From contig JAFFSR010000082.1 in assembly GCA_017163975.1 (NCBI GenBank), positions 795,001 through 859,000 of the forward strand: a DNA stretch of 64,000 nucleotides. Reading direction: 5' to 3'. Source of the stretch: Anastatus disparis (Eukaryota > Arthropoda > Insecta > Hymenoptera > Eupelmidae). Shown one piece after another: positions 34,942-46,589 of the stretch (position 1 is the stretch's first letter; each line of letters opens with the position of its first letter). A program made the position numbers and the translations under genes. Below the pieces are notes generated by a model. The model saw nothing but the letters and a program-made list of their open reading frames with translations. It searched no databases and was not told where the DNA came from.

Positions 34942-35159
34942 AAAAATGATATAGTCAAAATGTGCAGTTCTGATAACATAGTTTTAAACAAGAATATTAA
35001 TGACAAATCTAAAGTAATTAGTGGATGCTTAAACAATGACGACGTCGGTTTGACTAATAAAAAATATATTGTTGATGGGGGAAAAGTTAGATAATAATAA
35101 TGTCAATCTCTCTTCTTAATGACTACACCAGATCACTTCGAAGAGTCAAACAGGGAAAA

Positions 35160-36290
35160 AGGGTGAATTGCGGGTGGACTTTATGAATGTGATCTCCTTA
35201 AGAGCTCACATTGAACAGGTGCGTAAACTTCTTTGTGATAGCATATCTTATGATCTGTTTGGAGTGGCTGAAATCTGGCTGGGACCGACTGTCTCGGATG
35301 ACGTTATTCGGATCAAAGTTTAAAATATTTTGGCAGGACAGAAACTTTCATGGAGGAGGGGTTGCCCTTTATGTTAGGGATAATTTAAAATGTTATGTAT
35401 CAACTTTATCGATTACCACAACTTATACTACCTTTGGTAAACCTGAAGTCCCAGAGTATATTTTCTGCTCTATTAAAGATGGCGACTCTGAACCTGTGCT
35501 GGTTTTTGTCATTTATTGCGCACCTGACATTTCATTTACTAAAAAACAAAATAAAATTATAATGGGTGATCTGAATGCCTATCTCCTACGAGAAGGCAGT
35601 AATGGAAGGATTCTTAATAAACAATTTCGGCACAATTTTATTGACGTTGCTATTGCCTATGATGAACGCACCGTAGATCGAAAATTGATTAAATATAGGA
35701 ATTATAAAATAATTTGTCAAAACATATTATTAGAAAAATTTGCTGGCTATGATTAAACACCACTTACAAAGGGTATAGTTGACCCCGAATCTGCACTTAT
35801 CTGCATTTGTGATAGTTTAACTGATGTTATAGAAAATTTAGCACCAGTGAAGACACTTAAATATACAAATGATAAACCTCCGTGGTTAAATGAAGAATTG
35901 TCGCAGATGCAGTGCAAGAGAGATGCTGTTTATCAAAAATATAAACGGACAAATGATATGCAATATCTCACTGAATTTTTACATTTACGAAAAACAGTGG
36001 ACGAACAGACTGAACATACAAGAACTACATACTATCACAATAGACTGTTCGAAGCTCTTGCGAATGGTAATGTCTGGAAGGAGTTGAAAGACCTGGGACT
36101 TTTATCCGGACCTCAAGGGGACCTGAATGGATTTACTCCTGATGAGCTTTATGTGCATTTTGCTGGGGTGTCGGTTTCTCCGCATGGTGATGATGATGGG
36201 CGTCGCAAGAAATTTCTTTCTGAATATAGTGAAAATGGTTTCACTTTTAAATAAATCGATATAAATGATGTTGTTCTCATTTCTCATCCC
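35160..36290 (+). pseudogene. LINE ORF2, endonuclease (APE) region, broken
   Basis: Starts about 35160 with LRVDFMNVISLRAHIEQVRK and DLFGVAEIWLGPTVSDD, the N-terminus of apurinic-type endonucleases. It shifts frame near 35300 to DRNFHGGGVALYV and MGDLNAYLL, matching the GD-x-NA catalytic segment. Stops are at 35754-35756 and 36252-36254. The stretch 35847-36254 is the helical linker between endonuclease and RT. The endonuclease nicks target DNA to prime reverse transcription. Confidence 0.82.
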
Positions 36291-37798
36291 AGGCGTGCGG
36301 TGAGGATGGCATTCCGCGAAGCGTGATACTTAAGGCTTTGCCGTTTATTGGAGAACATCTTGTGACTCTGTTCAGCTCCTCTTTTGCGAAGGGGATCTGC
36401 CCTGGCCTTTGGAAGCAGGCACGCATTGTGCCTTTGAAAAAGTGCTTTGCACCTAAATCGCCTAAGAATTTTAGGCCTATTGCGATTCTGTATTTTCTTT
36501 CGAAGATACTTGAGAAGATTGCTCACGACCAATTGCAGGAGTTTATTGCTACAAATAAGTTGCTTGATTCGATGCAGACTGGTTTTAGGAAACATTATTC
36601 GACGCAGAAAGCTATACTTAAATTAACTGACGGCATAAGATCAGGCCTGGACAAAAAACTTGTCACACTTCTTTTGCTTTTTGACTTCAGTAAGGCATTT
36701 GACACGATCTTTCCCTTCAAATTACTTGCAAGGCTTAGATCGATGGGGTTTTCCAGGGCCGCTCTCGTGTGGATGAATTCCTATATCTCAGGGAGAAAAC
36801 AAATGGTTTCGACATACTTAGAAGAAGAATTAGGTTGGCTAACAACCAGCCTAGGAGTTCCACAGGGTTCGGTACTGGGGCCTTCGTTGTTTTGTCTTTA
36901 CATCAACAACGTACGTGACGCTCTTGACTCTGATAGTGTTGAGCACCTACTGTATGCAGACTACCTGCAAACCTATACGCAGATTCCTCGTGATAATGTG
37001 GATGAGGGTATTTTTATCCTTCAGAGGGCAGCCAAAGCAGTGTCAAAGTGGGCGGTTGATGCTTCCCTCACTTTAAATGCTGATAAGACTAAGGTAATCG
37101 TCTTTGGTAGTAATCGTTTAATTAATTGTTTTTATGCTGGGGCGCGAAGAACGATTGATCTTGGGGGAGGCATCGGTAATCCTTTCCCTGACTCTGTTGC
37201 GAGCCTTGGTGTTGTGCTTAACTCTAAACTTTCTTGAGAGCCGCACATTAATATGGTTACAAAAAAATTTAACAGAGTGTTATATGCTTTGCGGTTTTTT
37301 CGTCGGTACACCACGGAGGCTCTGCGAAAACAACTTGCAACTGCCCTGCTGTTTCCACATCTCGATTACTATTCGGTGGTTCTGCTTGATGCTACTCAGA
37401 AGTTAAGAAGAAGGATACAGAGACTGCGAAATTCGTGTGTGAGATATGTATTGGGTGTAGGAATGGGAGCTCATGTTTCTCCTTATAGAACCGCGTTGGG
37501 TTGGCTGCGTACTGATTCGAGGAGACAGTATTTTTTGGCCGTACTTATGTAGAAAATCGTACGCATGAATACTTCGAAGCATCTAGTGGGTCTCTTCACT
37601 AGATGTGTATCTAGGGCGGCTACTAGAGGAGAGATAAAGGAGCTAGCGATGCCCTTTATGCGTACTGAAACTGGCAGGAATTCCTTTAGAGTTCAAGGTG
37701 CGCATTTTTGGAACTCCCTGCCTGCTGAGATTAAACATCTCCCATCTCTCAGTAGGTTTAAATCGGCAGTGAGGGGGTACTTGCTCGACCTCGATTAA
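36290..37798 (+). pseudogene. LINE ORF2, reverse transcriptase and C-terminus
   Basis: The RT runs from about 36290: GEDGIPRSVI-like entry, WKQARIVPLKK, NFRPIAILYFLSKILEKI, LLLFDFSKAFDTI (first catalytic Asp), GVPQGSVLGPSLFCLYIN. The catalytic box reads YADY instead of YADD at about 36954. It ends with DASLTLNADKTKVIVFGS and a conserved C-terminal module with VSPYRTALGWL and FWNSLPAEI. Stops are at 37235-37237 (TGA where Trp is usual) and 37550-37552; the final frame ends at 37796-37798. It is inactive both by stops and by the altered catalytic Asp. Confidence 0.9.
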
Positions 37799-38183
37799 AT
37801 TTAATATTTTTAATATATATGTTAATTTATTTTTGTTAATTGTATTGACTTAGTCGTATGCTTTTGCATACGCTTTTTATTGTCTTATTTTATTTAAATA
37901 TTGTTATATACTATTAAACTTTAATTTTAACATTTTGACTGATAGATAAGGAATGACTGTTTTTAATTTATTGTATTATTGCGTGTATTTTTATTATTTT
38001 ATCTTTATTTGTAATATTCTGTGATATCGCTTTTTTATAGTGACTTACTTTTTCAGTATTATTAGGATTAGCTATTTGACTGTGATATCTGTATTTAAGT
38101 GCAATATTAATAATTACACATTGTGTTATATAACTTTTTTTATACCTATACGAATAAATGCTTATCTATCTATCTATCTATGT

Positions 38184-38845
38184 ATAATCATATTCATACA
38201 GACTATTCACATAGTTTTTATAATAAAAATTATATTTATATGCAATGTAAATCTAAAAATCTAAACGTTAAAAATAAGGTGATACACATATTTTATTATC
38301 ATACTATTCGTCATGTTAAAGGTCAGTTTTAGACGAGGTTTGAGACATTTTTTACTGATCGAAAGTAGTAAAAGAAGTAATTTCGTTCATTTTTAATAAA
38401 AATGTATATCAGAATTGCTTTCACTTGTAAATATCTATTCATTTTAACAAATAAGAAACGCAAGCGTGTAAATGTGTCAAAATTTAACGGACTAGTCAAA
38501 AAATATATATAAAAACTAAATATCTTTTTTAGCTTCTTTCGATCGGTTACGTTAATTGAAAGCTGATCCTTAATTGAAAAGTGACGCCATGAAATACAAT
38601 GCAATTTAAATAAAGTAGCAAAAATAAGAACTACTGACCCCGGGCAAGATGCATGAAGTCTTCTGGCTCCACTAAATTTATCGATTATGATGATGTTCTA
38701 GTCTTCGAATACATATTTATAATATTAGTGTAATTAAATACATTAAGAGCATGATGAAGCTTCCCCTTTTGATAATATTTCTGATTGAAGTTTATGAGTA
38801 AATGGTGAATTTAATTAGGTTTTTTTTTCAAGAAAAAAGTAGTAG
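38184..38845. other. No gene seen
   Basis: AT-rich sequence. Short frames only, without motifs. Confidence 0.5.
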
Positions 38846-39060
38846 GATTCAACTTAAGTGCGGACAACTAAAGAAATCTACCGGAATCTTATAATTGAAA
38901 AGTTATTTAAAAGTTTTTAATTTATAGTATTTTGAGGTTGGGTTTGACAACTTTGATATCTAAATTGCGAGCTAAGTTTATAAAAAATAATAGCTCCAAA
39001 GGATTTTTTATTTTAACTAGGATGATTGTACTAATATAGCTGAGGTCAAAATTAGTCAAA
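38846..39060 (+). repeat. Dispersed ~210-bp repeat, copy 1
   Basis: Shares AGTGCGGACAACT, a TATAGTATTTTGAGGTTGGG-like core and ATGATTGTACTAA with 45634-45855 in the same orientation and order. Non-coding; family unknown. Confidence 0.8.
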
Positions 39061-39124
39061 ATTTAAAGAACAAGACAAAAAAAAATAGAGAAATAATAAA
39101 TATCTTTTTTAAATTTTTTAAATT

Positions 39125-39400
39125 TAATGAAATATATGAGAGATCCCATGTAAGATCACATATAAGATCGTATATGAGATTGAATATGAGACATCATATG
39201 AAATCACCCGTGAGATCGCATATGAAGTCGAATATATATTTGTGGAATTCTAAAAATAAAATGAATATATGTGCGATCTGACATAAAATTTCACATATAT
39301 TTATTTTATTTTTGAAATTCAACGAATATATATCAGATTTCATAGGCGATTTCATATAAGATCTCACATGAGGTTCATATAATATTATCAGCAAAAATGA
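39125..39400. repeat. Degenerate short tandem repeat (catatgagatc type)
   Basis: Repeats of roughly 11-13 bases such as AGATCACATATAAGATCG recur at 39128-39250 and again at 39330-39385. No gene. Confidence 0.7.
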
Positions 39401-39479
39401 TTTTTCAGCTTATTTTTCAAATTTATACATAATTACATGCTTCCGCTCCTTATTTGTTTAAAATAAGTTCATACTTATG

Positions 39480-39730
39480 AGTAGAAGCGATGGTAGTGCA
39501 TGAGCTAAGGCTCTTGGCCCATGCTGTAGTGGACCGAAGTTTAATCCCCGGGAAAATTTTGGAGAAAATTTTGTAAATTTTTCTCTGTGTAATAGAACTA
39601 GGAGATCAGGAAAAACTAATTAAAAAACCCCCCTGGCCAATTAAAATTACATGAGTAAGGTGAAATCACAGGTCTCAGTCCACAGCTATAAAGAGACCCA
39701 CTGGCAATAGAATAGAAAGGAAGATGATAT
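39480..39730 (+). mobile_element. Possible tRNA-derived SINE
   Basis: GATGGTAGTGCATGAGC (A-box-like, about 39490) is followed 40 bases later by GAAGTTTAATCCCCGGG (degenerate B box, about 39535) and a body with CCCCCCTGGCCAATT. No TSD was found. Weak. Confidence 0.35.
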
Positions 39731-39733
39731 CTC

Positions 39734-40368
39734 CAATCCTTAGTGGGAATATAAAATGTGCATTACTATTTCAAATTATTTAGAATAATTTAAAACTGTT
39801 TAAAAATGTTTAAAACCGTTTAAAACTGTTCAAAATAGTTAATAAGTGTGAAATTTGGGACATTTAAAACAGTTTTAAATAGTTTTAAACATTTCTCAAA
39901 AGTTTTAAACAATACAGAATAATTTGAAACTAAAGTGAACATTTTCTCGTATATTTAATATTTTAATGTATATAAGAAAATTTTCACAAACAAAAAATTA
40001 TGAACCAATGTTTGAAATAATTTCAAACTCTTTAAAACTGTTTAAAAGTGTTTGAAACTGTGTAAAACTGTTTAAAACTGTTTAAAATTGTTCAAGCTAA
40101 TAAAAAATATTTTATATTGATCCAAAATCGTTTTGAAATATTTTAAATATTTAAAATAATCAATAACTTATAAACATAAAAAATTCAATACTATTAAACA
40201 CTGTTTAAAATCATTTTAAACTTTTCAAAACGTTTTAAAAGTGATTAAAAATATTGAAAACTGTTCAACTGTTTTAAAAATCCCAAATTTTACACTTATA
40301 AACTGTTTTAAACAGTTTTAAACAGTTGTATACATTTATGAACATTTTATATTTCCGCTAGGGATTGC
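39734..40368. mobile_element. Foldback element rich in TTTAAAACTG repeats
   Basis: The left end CAATCCTTAGTGGGAATATA and right-end complement CAATCCCTAGCGGAAATATA begin a long imperfect inverted repeat. The interior is a degenerate ~11-bp repeat GTTTAAAACTG, with AAGTGTGAAATTTGGG (39845) complemented by CCCAAATTTTACACTT (40283). About 635 bp, non-coding. Confidence 0.75.
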
Positions 40369-41215
40369 AAACATTTCTGATAGTTAATTATATGGAAAAA
40401 AACGAAATTCATTTTGAAACTATTTTTGATCGATAAAGTAGGTCCAAAGCAAACCCTTGAAAATTTTGTTTTGGGGTCATTTATTTTTTTTCTGTTCTGA
40501 TTTAAATCTCAACTTTATTATATATTGCGTCATGAAACGAATTTTTAAATAAGTGTTATTCAAAAATTAAATAGTAATAAAAAGATATTATTTTTTTATA
40601 AATTATTGGTTTTTTCAATATTATAGCATATAAGAAAAAAAAATTTGACATCAGTGAGTAATGAAATAAGCAATGATTGTTAATCAAAGTCATGTATTAT
40701 TTGTAAGATATTAAAAAAAATAGGCATGTTTGTTCTTAATTTATCCTAGAGCAGGTCGCTTATCTTTGCCATTTCATATTGAAAAAATAAAATTTTATTT
40801 TTAACTGCAGGCTATTTTAAAGAAGTAAGCTTTATTTTTCACCATAAAAATAGTTATTATACATTTTTTCAAATGATACTAAATTAGTAAGTAAAAATTT
40901 TCCTTTTATCTTCGAATTTCTCAAAAAATTTATGACTACACAGTGAAAAAAGTTTTTTCAACTCTGAAGAGGGTGTTTCTGAATAGAAGAAATACGGTGT
41001 TAAAAAATGAACTTCTTTGAGTCAGAGAAAAATTATTTTTGAATTAAAGAAATATTTAGTAAACTCAAAATAAAACAATTGAAATATTCTTCAAGAAAAT
41101 ATTATATATGAAAAAAAAATTGTTCGAATTCATAAAAATTACTATTACTACTATTATATTTAAGTTAAAAATTAAGACTTTTTTTACGTAATTATCTTCT
41201 GCTTTATTGTCACAT
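40369..41215. other. No gene seen
   Basis: AT-rich; nothing recognised. Confidence 0.5.
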
Positions 41216-41340
41216 ACATAAATACGCATACATACACATACACACATGCACATACACACACACACATGCACATACACACATACACACATATAACCATATC
41301 CACACACATACACTTACGCATATACACATACACGCAAACA
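41216..41340 (+). repeat. (CA)n-rich microsatellite
   Basis: Interrupted CACATA and CACACA repeats. Confidence 0.92.
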
Positions 41341-41938
41341 CAATCTCCGTCTCCGTCTTCTTCTCCATCTGTCCGTCTCCATCTCTCTGTCGCCGTCTCT
41401 CCGTCTCCTTTTTTCCGTTTCCGTCTATCTGCCTCCGTTTCTCCGTCTCCGTCTGTCAGTCTCAGTCTTTCCGACCCTCGGTCTTTGTCTTCGTCTTTCC
41501 GACTCCGTATCTCTATCTCTCCGCAACCGTCTCTTCATTCCCGTCTCTCCATCACCGTCTCCGTCTTCGTCTCTCCATTTTCGTCTTTTAGTCTCCGTCT
41601 TTTTATCTGTATCTTTCTCTCTCTATTTCCGTCTCTCCATCTCCGTTTTTCTGTCTCCTTCCCTCCGTCTTTCCGTATCCATCTCTCTGTTACTGTCCCT
41701 TTGTCTCCATCTCCATGCCTCCGACTTCGTCTATCCATCTCCGTATCTCCATCTCTCCATCACTGTCTTTCCATCTACGTCTCTCCATTACCGTCTCCGT
41801 CTTCATCTCTCTGTCTTCATCTCTCCGTCTCTCCGTCTCCGTCTCTCCATCTCCGTCTCTCCGTCTCCATCTCTCCGTCTCCATCTCTCCGTCTCCGTCT
41901 CTCCGTCTTTGTTTTTCCGTCTTTGTCTTTTTGTCTCA
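41341..41938 (+). repeat. ~600-bp CTCCGT/CTCCAT minisatellite
   Basis: A pure-strand pyrimidine-biased array of 6- and 12-base units such as GTCTCCGTCTCT. The Ser-rich plus frame and the Arg/Glu-rich minus frames are consequences of the repeat. Confidence 0.95.
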
Positions 41939-41939
41939 G

Positions 41940-42425
41940 CGCTGAAAATAGCTACAGTAAATTCTTAATTACACAACGTTTACAATAGCAGCCGCGTGTT
42001 TAAACCACACAGCACTCAAAATACCAGCCGCGAATTTGTTATTACACAGCGTTTACAATAGTTATTGTGTTTTTCAACTACACAGCACTTACAATAACAC
42101 CCGCGTTTTTTCAACTACACAGTGCTCAAAATAGCTGCCACGAATTTTTAATTATACAGCGCTTACAATAGTTGTTGCGTTTTTCATCTTTAGCTCTTAA
42201 AATAGCAGCCGCGTTTTTTAAATCATATAGTGCTCTGAAAAGCAGTTGCGAATTTCTAATTACACAGCGCTTACAGTGGTTTTAGCGTTTTTTCCTATCA
42301 CAGCACTCACAATTGCAGCCATGTTTTTTTTTAACCATATAATATTTAAAAAAGCAATCGCGTTTTTTCAATAGCACACAACTAAAAAAAGCAGCCGTAA
42401 TTTTCAACCACACAGCGCTAAACTC
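41940..42425 (+). repeat. ~45-bp tandem repeat, about ten units
   Basis: Units read CACAGCGCTTACAATAG...GCCGCGTTTTT with variation. The same unit in reverse complement appears at 63850-64000, beyond the other Helitron's end. Confidence 0.9.
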
Positions 42426-42583
42426 TACTTCATAATTTTTAATTTTTTTATAATTAATTTTATATTAGAGTTTCAAATATGTTTGATTTTATTTTCTTAT
42501 TCATTATATTTAATTTTTGTATTGTGGTTTTATAATATTTCTTTGTAAACGATGTTTTTAGAATGAACTATTTCATCTTTAAC

Positions 42584-42587
42584 TTTT
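42584..42587 (+). repeat. TSD TTTT of Sola-like element, left
   Basis: Matched by TTTT at 47262-47265. The undisturbed right Helitron has one CTTTTC at this place. Confidence 0.65.
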
Positions 42588-43144
42588 GACCGATTCCATC
42601 TCAAATCATGCAGACCGACTGCACCTATTTCTCCGAACTGCTTAAAATTTTTTTATATTATTCTACTTTGAAAATAAGCGTATACGTATTTTTTTATTTT
42701 TCAATAACATCAAAAATGCAGTTTTTATGCACTTTTTAAAAATGACTTATAAATTTTCAATTCTCAAAAAACGAAAATTTTTTTTTTTTTTTTTAACGTT
42801 TTTATCCCTGTAGTGATCTTTATAAATAAATTTAGGCTCGTTCAATGCTTCAGAGGATGCTCTTTTAATTCCACCGTCTTTTATTTTTATTAACAAAAAA
42901 ACGGAAGTGCAATTGCACTTTTTGTAAAAAATGAAAAATGCATTTTTCTCAAAAAAACCATTTTTTTGTCTCAAATTTTTTTTAAGGATAGGTGGCCTCA
43001 AGACCTATATTTTCATCGGTGTGGAATTTGGAATATTTTGGTTTAGTAAGAGATACAAAAAAAATTGAGAAAAAAATTTTCATATTTACATAAATGTAAA
43101 TACGTCATAGATACAACAAATATTTCAGGAGTAAGCGCATTTCA

Positions 43145-43145
<1 letters not shown>

Positions 43146-43188
<43 letters not shown>

Positions 43189-43225
43189 ACGTACATAGCT
43201 TTTATGCAACTCATAGGTGTTGTGC

Positions 43226-43295
<70 letters not shown>
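43146..43295 (+). repeat. (AT)n microsatellites
   Basis: Two long AT runs at 43146-43183 and 43230-43295 inside the Sola-like element. Tyr/Ile frames across them are artefacts. Confidence 0.95.
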
Positions 43296-43298
<3 letters not shown>

Positions 43299-43329
43299 TT
43301 TGCGTTAAGTATAAGAAATTATGTGAAAA

Positions 43330-45183
43330 AAAAGTTCTATTTTTTTTCCTTTCTTATGAGTTTTGGACTTTTTCTTATTGCGCACATTCTTCTTTGACGT
43401 AATTTTTCTTTTCTTTTTTTTCTCTTTATTTAATAATTTTGTGAAAGGATGAGCAACAGTTCGAGCCATATACAATTTTTTCTTTGTCCCTACTTTTACT
43501 TTCCATACGTGGGTTTTTTGAATGCCGGCCAATTTAGGGGTCTTAAGCCACTCTTTTATTTTGCTTTGCCTAAAAACTTCAATATTTTCTTTTGGCAGTA
43601 AGATTAATTTAATAGCGTCAGTGTTAGGTTGAACTTTTTTTACAAAAGCATTTGCATCTTGTATTGATTCAACATGACAATTTTGAAGATTATGTCTGGT
43701 TGCATAGTGTTTTACTAATCCACCGACGCCATCAACCGCACCTTTCCCATGCCCTGTAGCTGAAAACAACCATTTTTGATTGTTAGAAGCTTTTTTCATT
43801 TCATGTAATTGAAATCGATTTTTGAAATGACTTGCGGCTCCATCTGTTATAATCGATATTTGTTCTATTGAATCAGTTGAATCATTATTCATTAAATCAA
43901 TGATTTTTTGCATCGCCAACAAGGCATAAGCGGAATCATGTTTTGTATCATCACTGACGACAGCAAAACTTTTTGTTACTGTTCCTTGATAACAAACAGC
44001 TGTAAAAATAGAAATCTGTTGATTGACCCAGTGATTGCCTTGAACAGGACTACTGAGAATCACCGCCCAATTCCAGCAAAATCACCATGCAGTACAATAT
44101 GTTTAGAATTAGTTTTGGCCATCTCTTTTTCCTCTTTTATGGCTTTTCGTTGTATGTTTTTAATATACATGTGGACGCTTGTTTTCACCGTCCAAATAGC
44201 AAGATTATTTATAAAATTGGACATAATTAATGTTTTTTTTACGAGTTGCCCATTTTCCCACAAAGCAAAAACGATCTCATCATGTTCATTTATGGTTTCC
44301 AATCCAAACAAATTTAAATTAATACCACGAGAACCCGGGCATATAAAACAATCTTGGAAATAGCACTGCTCTGGTGCATTTGTACAAACAATTGCTGACA
44401 AAAACATGGAGCGAAGATTATTCAGATCTGAATACTTTCCTCCGATGAAATTGTTAATACAGTTCACATATAAATCAAAATTTGCACAGTAAATGCGGAG
44501 AAAGACTTCTTTAATAGGATTCAACATAACAAACTTTGGTCTTAAGGTATAAAACTTTGTTATGCCCATTTTTATTTCTGGATGTTCTTGTTTGAATAAT
44601 TTATATATCTCTTTTAAACTGCGCGTTAGAAAACGTTTTACTTTTTTTTTCCATTTTCTTTAACGGTCACAACGTCAGATTTATTGGGACTTTGACGTGT
44701 ACAGTTGAAATCGTCATTCAGAAAATATTCCACTGCGATTTTCGTAGACTTTTCGTCTAAGGGATGACTAGTGTATACATCAGGTTGAGAATATATTCCC
44801 TTAGTTTTTACAAGCATTCGTGCTTTATCAATCACGTAAACAGTCACTTCGGGAAAGATAGATAAAATTTTAGATTTTGATACCGACAAAGGAATCAGCG
44901 TAAGAATTTTAATTTTTTCATTGATACTACCACAAATTTTAAGCGCTACTCCCAAATTGTTAAACCATTCATCGCAGAAGCATTGAGAAAAACCATCATT
45001 GGATGCATCAATTGAAACATTGTATGCTTCCGATAATTTGCAGCTAGTTGCAGAGGAAAATGAAGAAATCAATTCTGATTTCTTTCTCGTAACGTATGTT
45101 TCTAAAGAAGAGTCATCAACAGCTCTCTTCCTTTTCAGCGGTGAAACATTACCGAAGAAACTTGAAATTAAAGTCTCGTTCAA
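43330..45183 (-). pseudogene. Sola-like DDE transposase, frameshifted
   Basis: Three overlapping frames: 45183-44638, 44640-44060 and 44063-43305. Motifs in order: ITKFYTLRPKFVML, CYFQDCFICPGS (Cys pair), HIVLHGDFA (first catalytic Asp, about 44085), SIFTAVCY, FAVVSDDTKHDS, SIITDGAASHFKNRF (second Asp, about 43850), LFSATGHGKGAVDGVGG (about 43760), then a Lys-rich basic tail. The breaks are at an A run near 44640 and a single-base change near 44062. The third acidic residue was not located with certainty. It would cut and join the transposon ends. Otherwise well preserved. Confidence 0.78.
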
Positions 45184-46199
45184 ATACTCACACGGAAAAA
45201 GGAAAATACCTGAAAAGAATGTACTAATTTGAGTCAGTACTAGAAAGAATATTACTAGTCGTTTTTTAATTGATACTCAGTATATATTTTAAAACGACCT
45301 ATATAAGTACATTTTTTAACGCGACTCGTCCCAAGAATTGTGTGGTATAGTACCGAATTTTTCCGTACTACGGGACTACATTATCTTTTACTAACATAGT
45401 ACCTATACAATATTTACTGCGGCGCTGTCGAATATGAAACTTCAATACAGCTAATTTATCATAATGTAAAAACCATTAAATTGTATATAAATTTTTAGCA
45501 ATCAATAAATATAATATCGATCATATAATATGTAAAAATTTCAAATTACTAATTATTAATTTTAAACTTGAGTTGATTATTATAAACGGGAAAAAGCAGA
45601 TGAATTTGTTTGCTACAATAAAGAAATTTGTAAGATTAAGCTTGAGTGCGGACAACTCATGAAATCCACCGAGATGCTATACATAAAAAGTTATATACAA
45701 ACTTACGATGTATAGTATTTCGAGGTTAGGTTTGTCAAGCTTGATCTAACTTTCAATCTAAGTTTATAAAAGAAATAAATTCAAATGACTTTTTATTTTA
45801 ACAAAAATGATTGTACTAACATAGCTATAGTGCGGATAAGTTAGAATATTTGTTTGATTAATGAATTTAAAAAGATGTCAACAAAATAAAGAAAGCAAAA
45901 ATCGATTCTAACAGCTCTGACATCCTGTTAAGTTGAAAATTAATTATTAGTAATTTAAAAGGGTTGTATATTATAAAAATGATTTTAGAATCATCAATTT
46001 TTAATTCTAGTATGGGAAAATCAGTTCTATATATAGCAATTATATTCTCTGCAAAATTTTACCCCTGGATCGGATAGGTGAAATATCAGTCCTAGTACCG
46101 AAAAAATAGGTACTACGTAGCGGAAATTCATGCACTCAGTTCGTAATATAGTTATGCCAGGATTAGTAGTTAAAATTTGAAGTATAGTATTGATTAAAA
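45184..46199. other. Non-coding interior of the Sola-like element
   Basis: AT-rich. It contains the dispersed repeat copy 2 at 45634-45855. It may be an intron or spacer between the two minus-strand coding parts. Confidence 0.5.
45634..45855 (+). repeat. Dispersed ~210-bp repeat, copy 2
   Basis: See 38846-39060. Same orientation, about three-quarters identical by eye. Confidence 0.8.
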
Positions 46200-46589
46200 T
46201 TATACTATTACATTTTTTTTCAATACTTTATCACAGAAATAATACATACTACGTGTAGTATTGATTTTAATGGTATTTACCTTTTTCCGTGCAATCCGCT
46301 CTGGAGTGCTTGCACAAAAATCGTGATCTTTAGTATGGACCAAGTAAGCATCATTATCTGAATCGATCGCATCAATAATTTTCGTTGATTCAATTTTCTT
46401 GATGCGTTTATAACAGTTGAAACATACATAATCAGAACTATGTACCGCCTTGTCAGGCAAATGTTGCTGCAGATGTTCTGCTAAATTTTCCAACATTCTA
46501 AATTTAGTAGCGGTATTATAAACAATTTTTTTGTGTGATCCAAAAAAATTTGGACACTTCCGTCTCTTCTCGGAATAAGTTTCAGACAT
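46200..46589 (-). CDS. Cys-rich N-terminal protein of Sola-like element
   Basis: 129 residues from ATG 46589. Contains RKCPNFFG, HLQQHLPDKAVHSSDYVC and FNCYKRIKK, so a likely zinc-binding domain (Cys, His, Cys-x2-Cys). A basic segment ARKKVN follows. It lies inside the inverted ends and upstream of the transposase on the same strand, so it is probably the first exon or an accessory DNA-binding part. Confidence 0.5.
   Translation of the reverse strand: MSETYSEKRRKCPNFFGSHKKIVYNTATKFRMLENLAEHLQQHLPDKAVHSSDYVCFNCYKRIKKIESTKIIDAIDSDNDAYLVHTKDHDFCASTPERIARKKVNTIKINTTRSMYYFCDKVLKKNVIV

Larger units (their letters stand above)
33855..35093 (+). pseudogene. LINE ORF1, FP25K-like domain, SINE-interrupted
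   Basis: The first open stretch 33855-34466 ends in another frame, but shifted by one base near 34290 it continues as FINDYLSKKDKYKIF, then KYAKDRDIKFVWQRNGRFLS (34350-34410) and FVSKNDIV. The KFVWQRNGRFL signature is the C-terminal domain shared by many insect LINE ORF1 proteins and the baculovirus FP25K protein, thought to bind nucleic acid. A SINE at 34469-34941 separates this from the last part (to about 35093). Several stops are present. Confidence 0.68.
33850..38183 (+). mobile_element. CR1/L2-like non-LTR retrotransposon
   Basis: ORF1 remnant, APE endonuclease and RT are in order on one strand, ending in a TATC microsatellite tail (38163-38181). Microsatellite tails rather than poly-A are typical of CR1/L2-type LINEs. 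It is split by a SINE in ORF1. Clade assignment rests on domain style only. Confidence 0.78.

Noticed and set aside
41266..41988. 240-residue Ser/Arg-rich frame and its Arg/Glu-rich antisense frames
   Set aside because: Low-complexity CTCCGT array; composition follows the repeat.
43065..43402. Tyr/Ile repeat frames
   Set aside because: They run through AT microsatellites.
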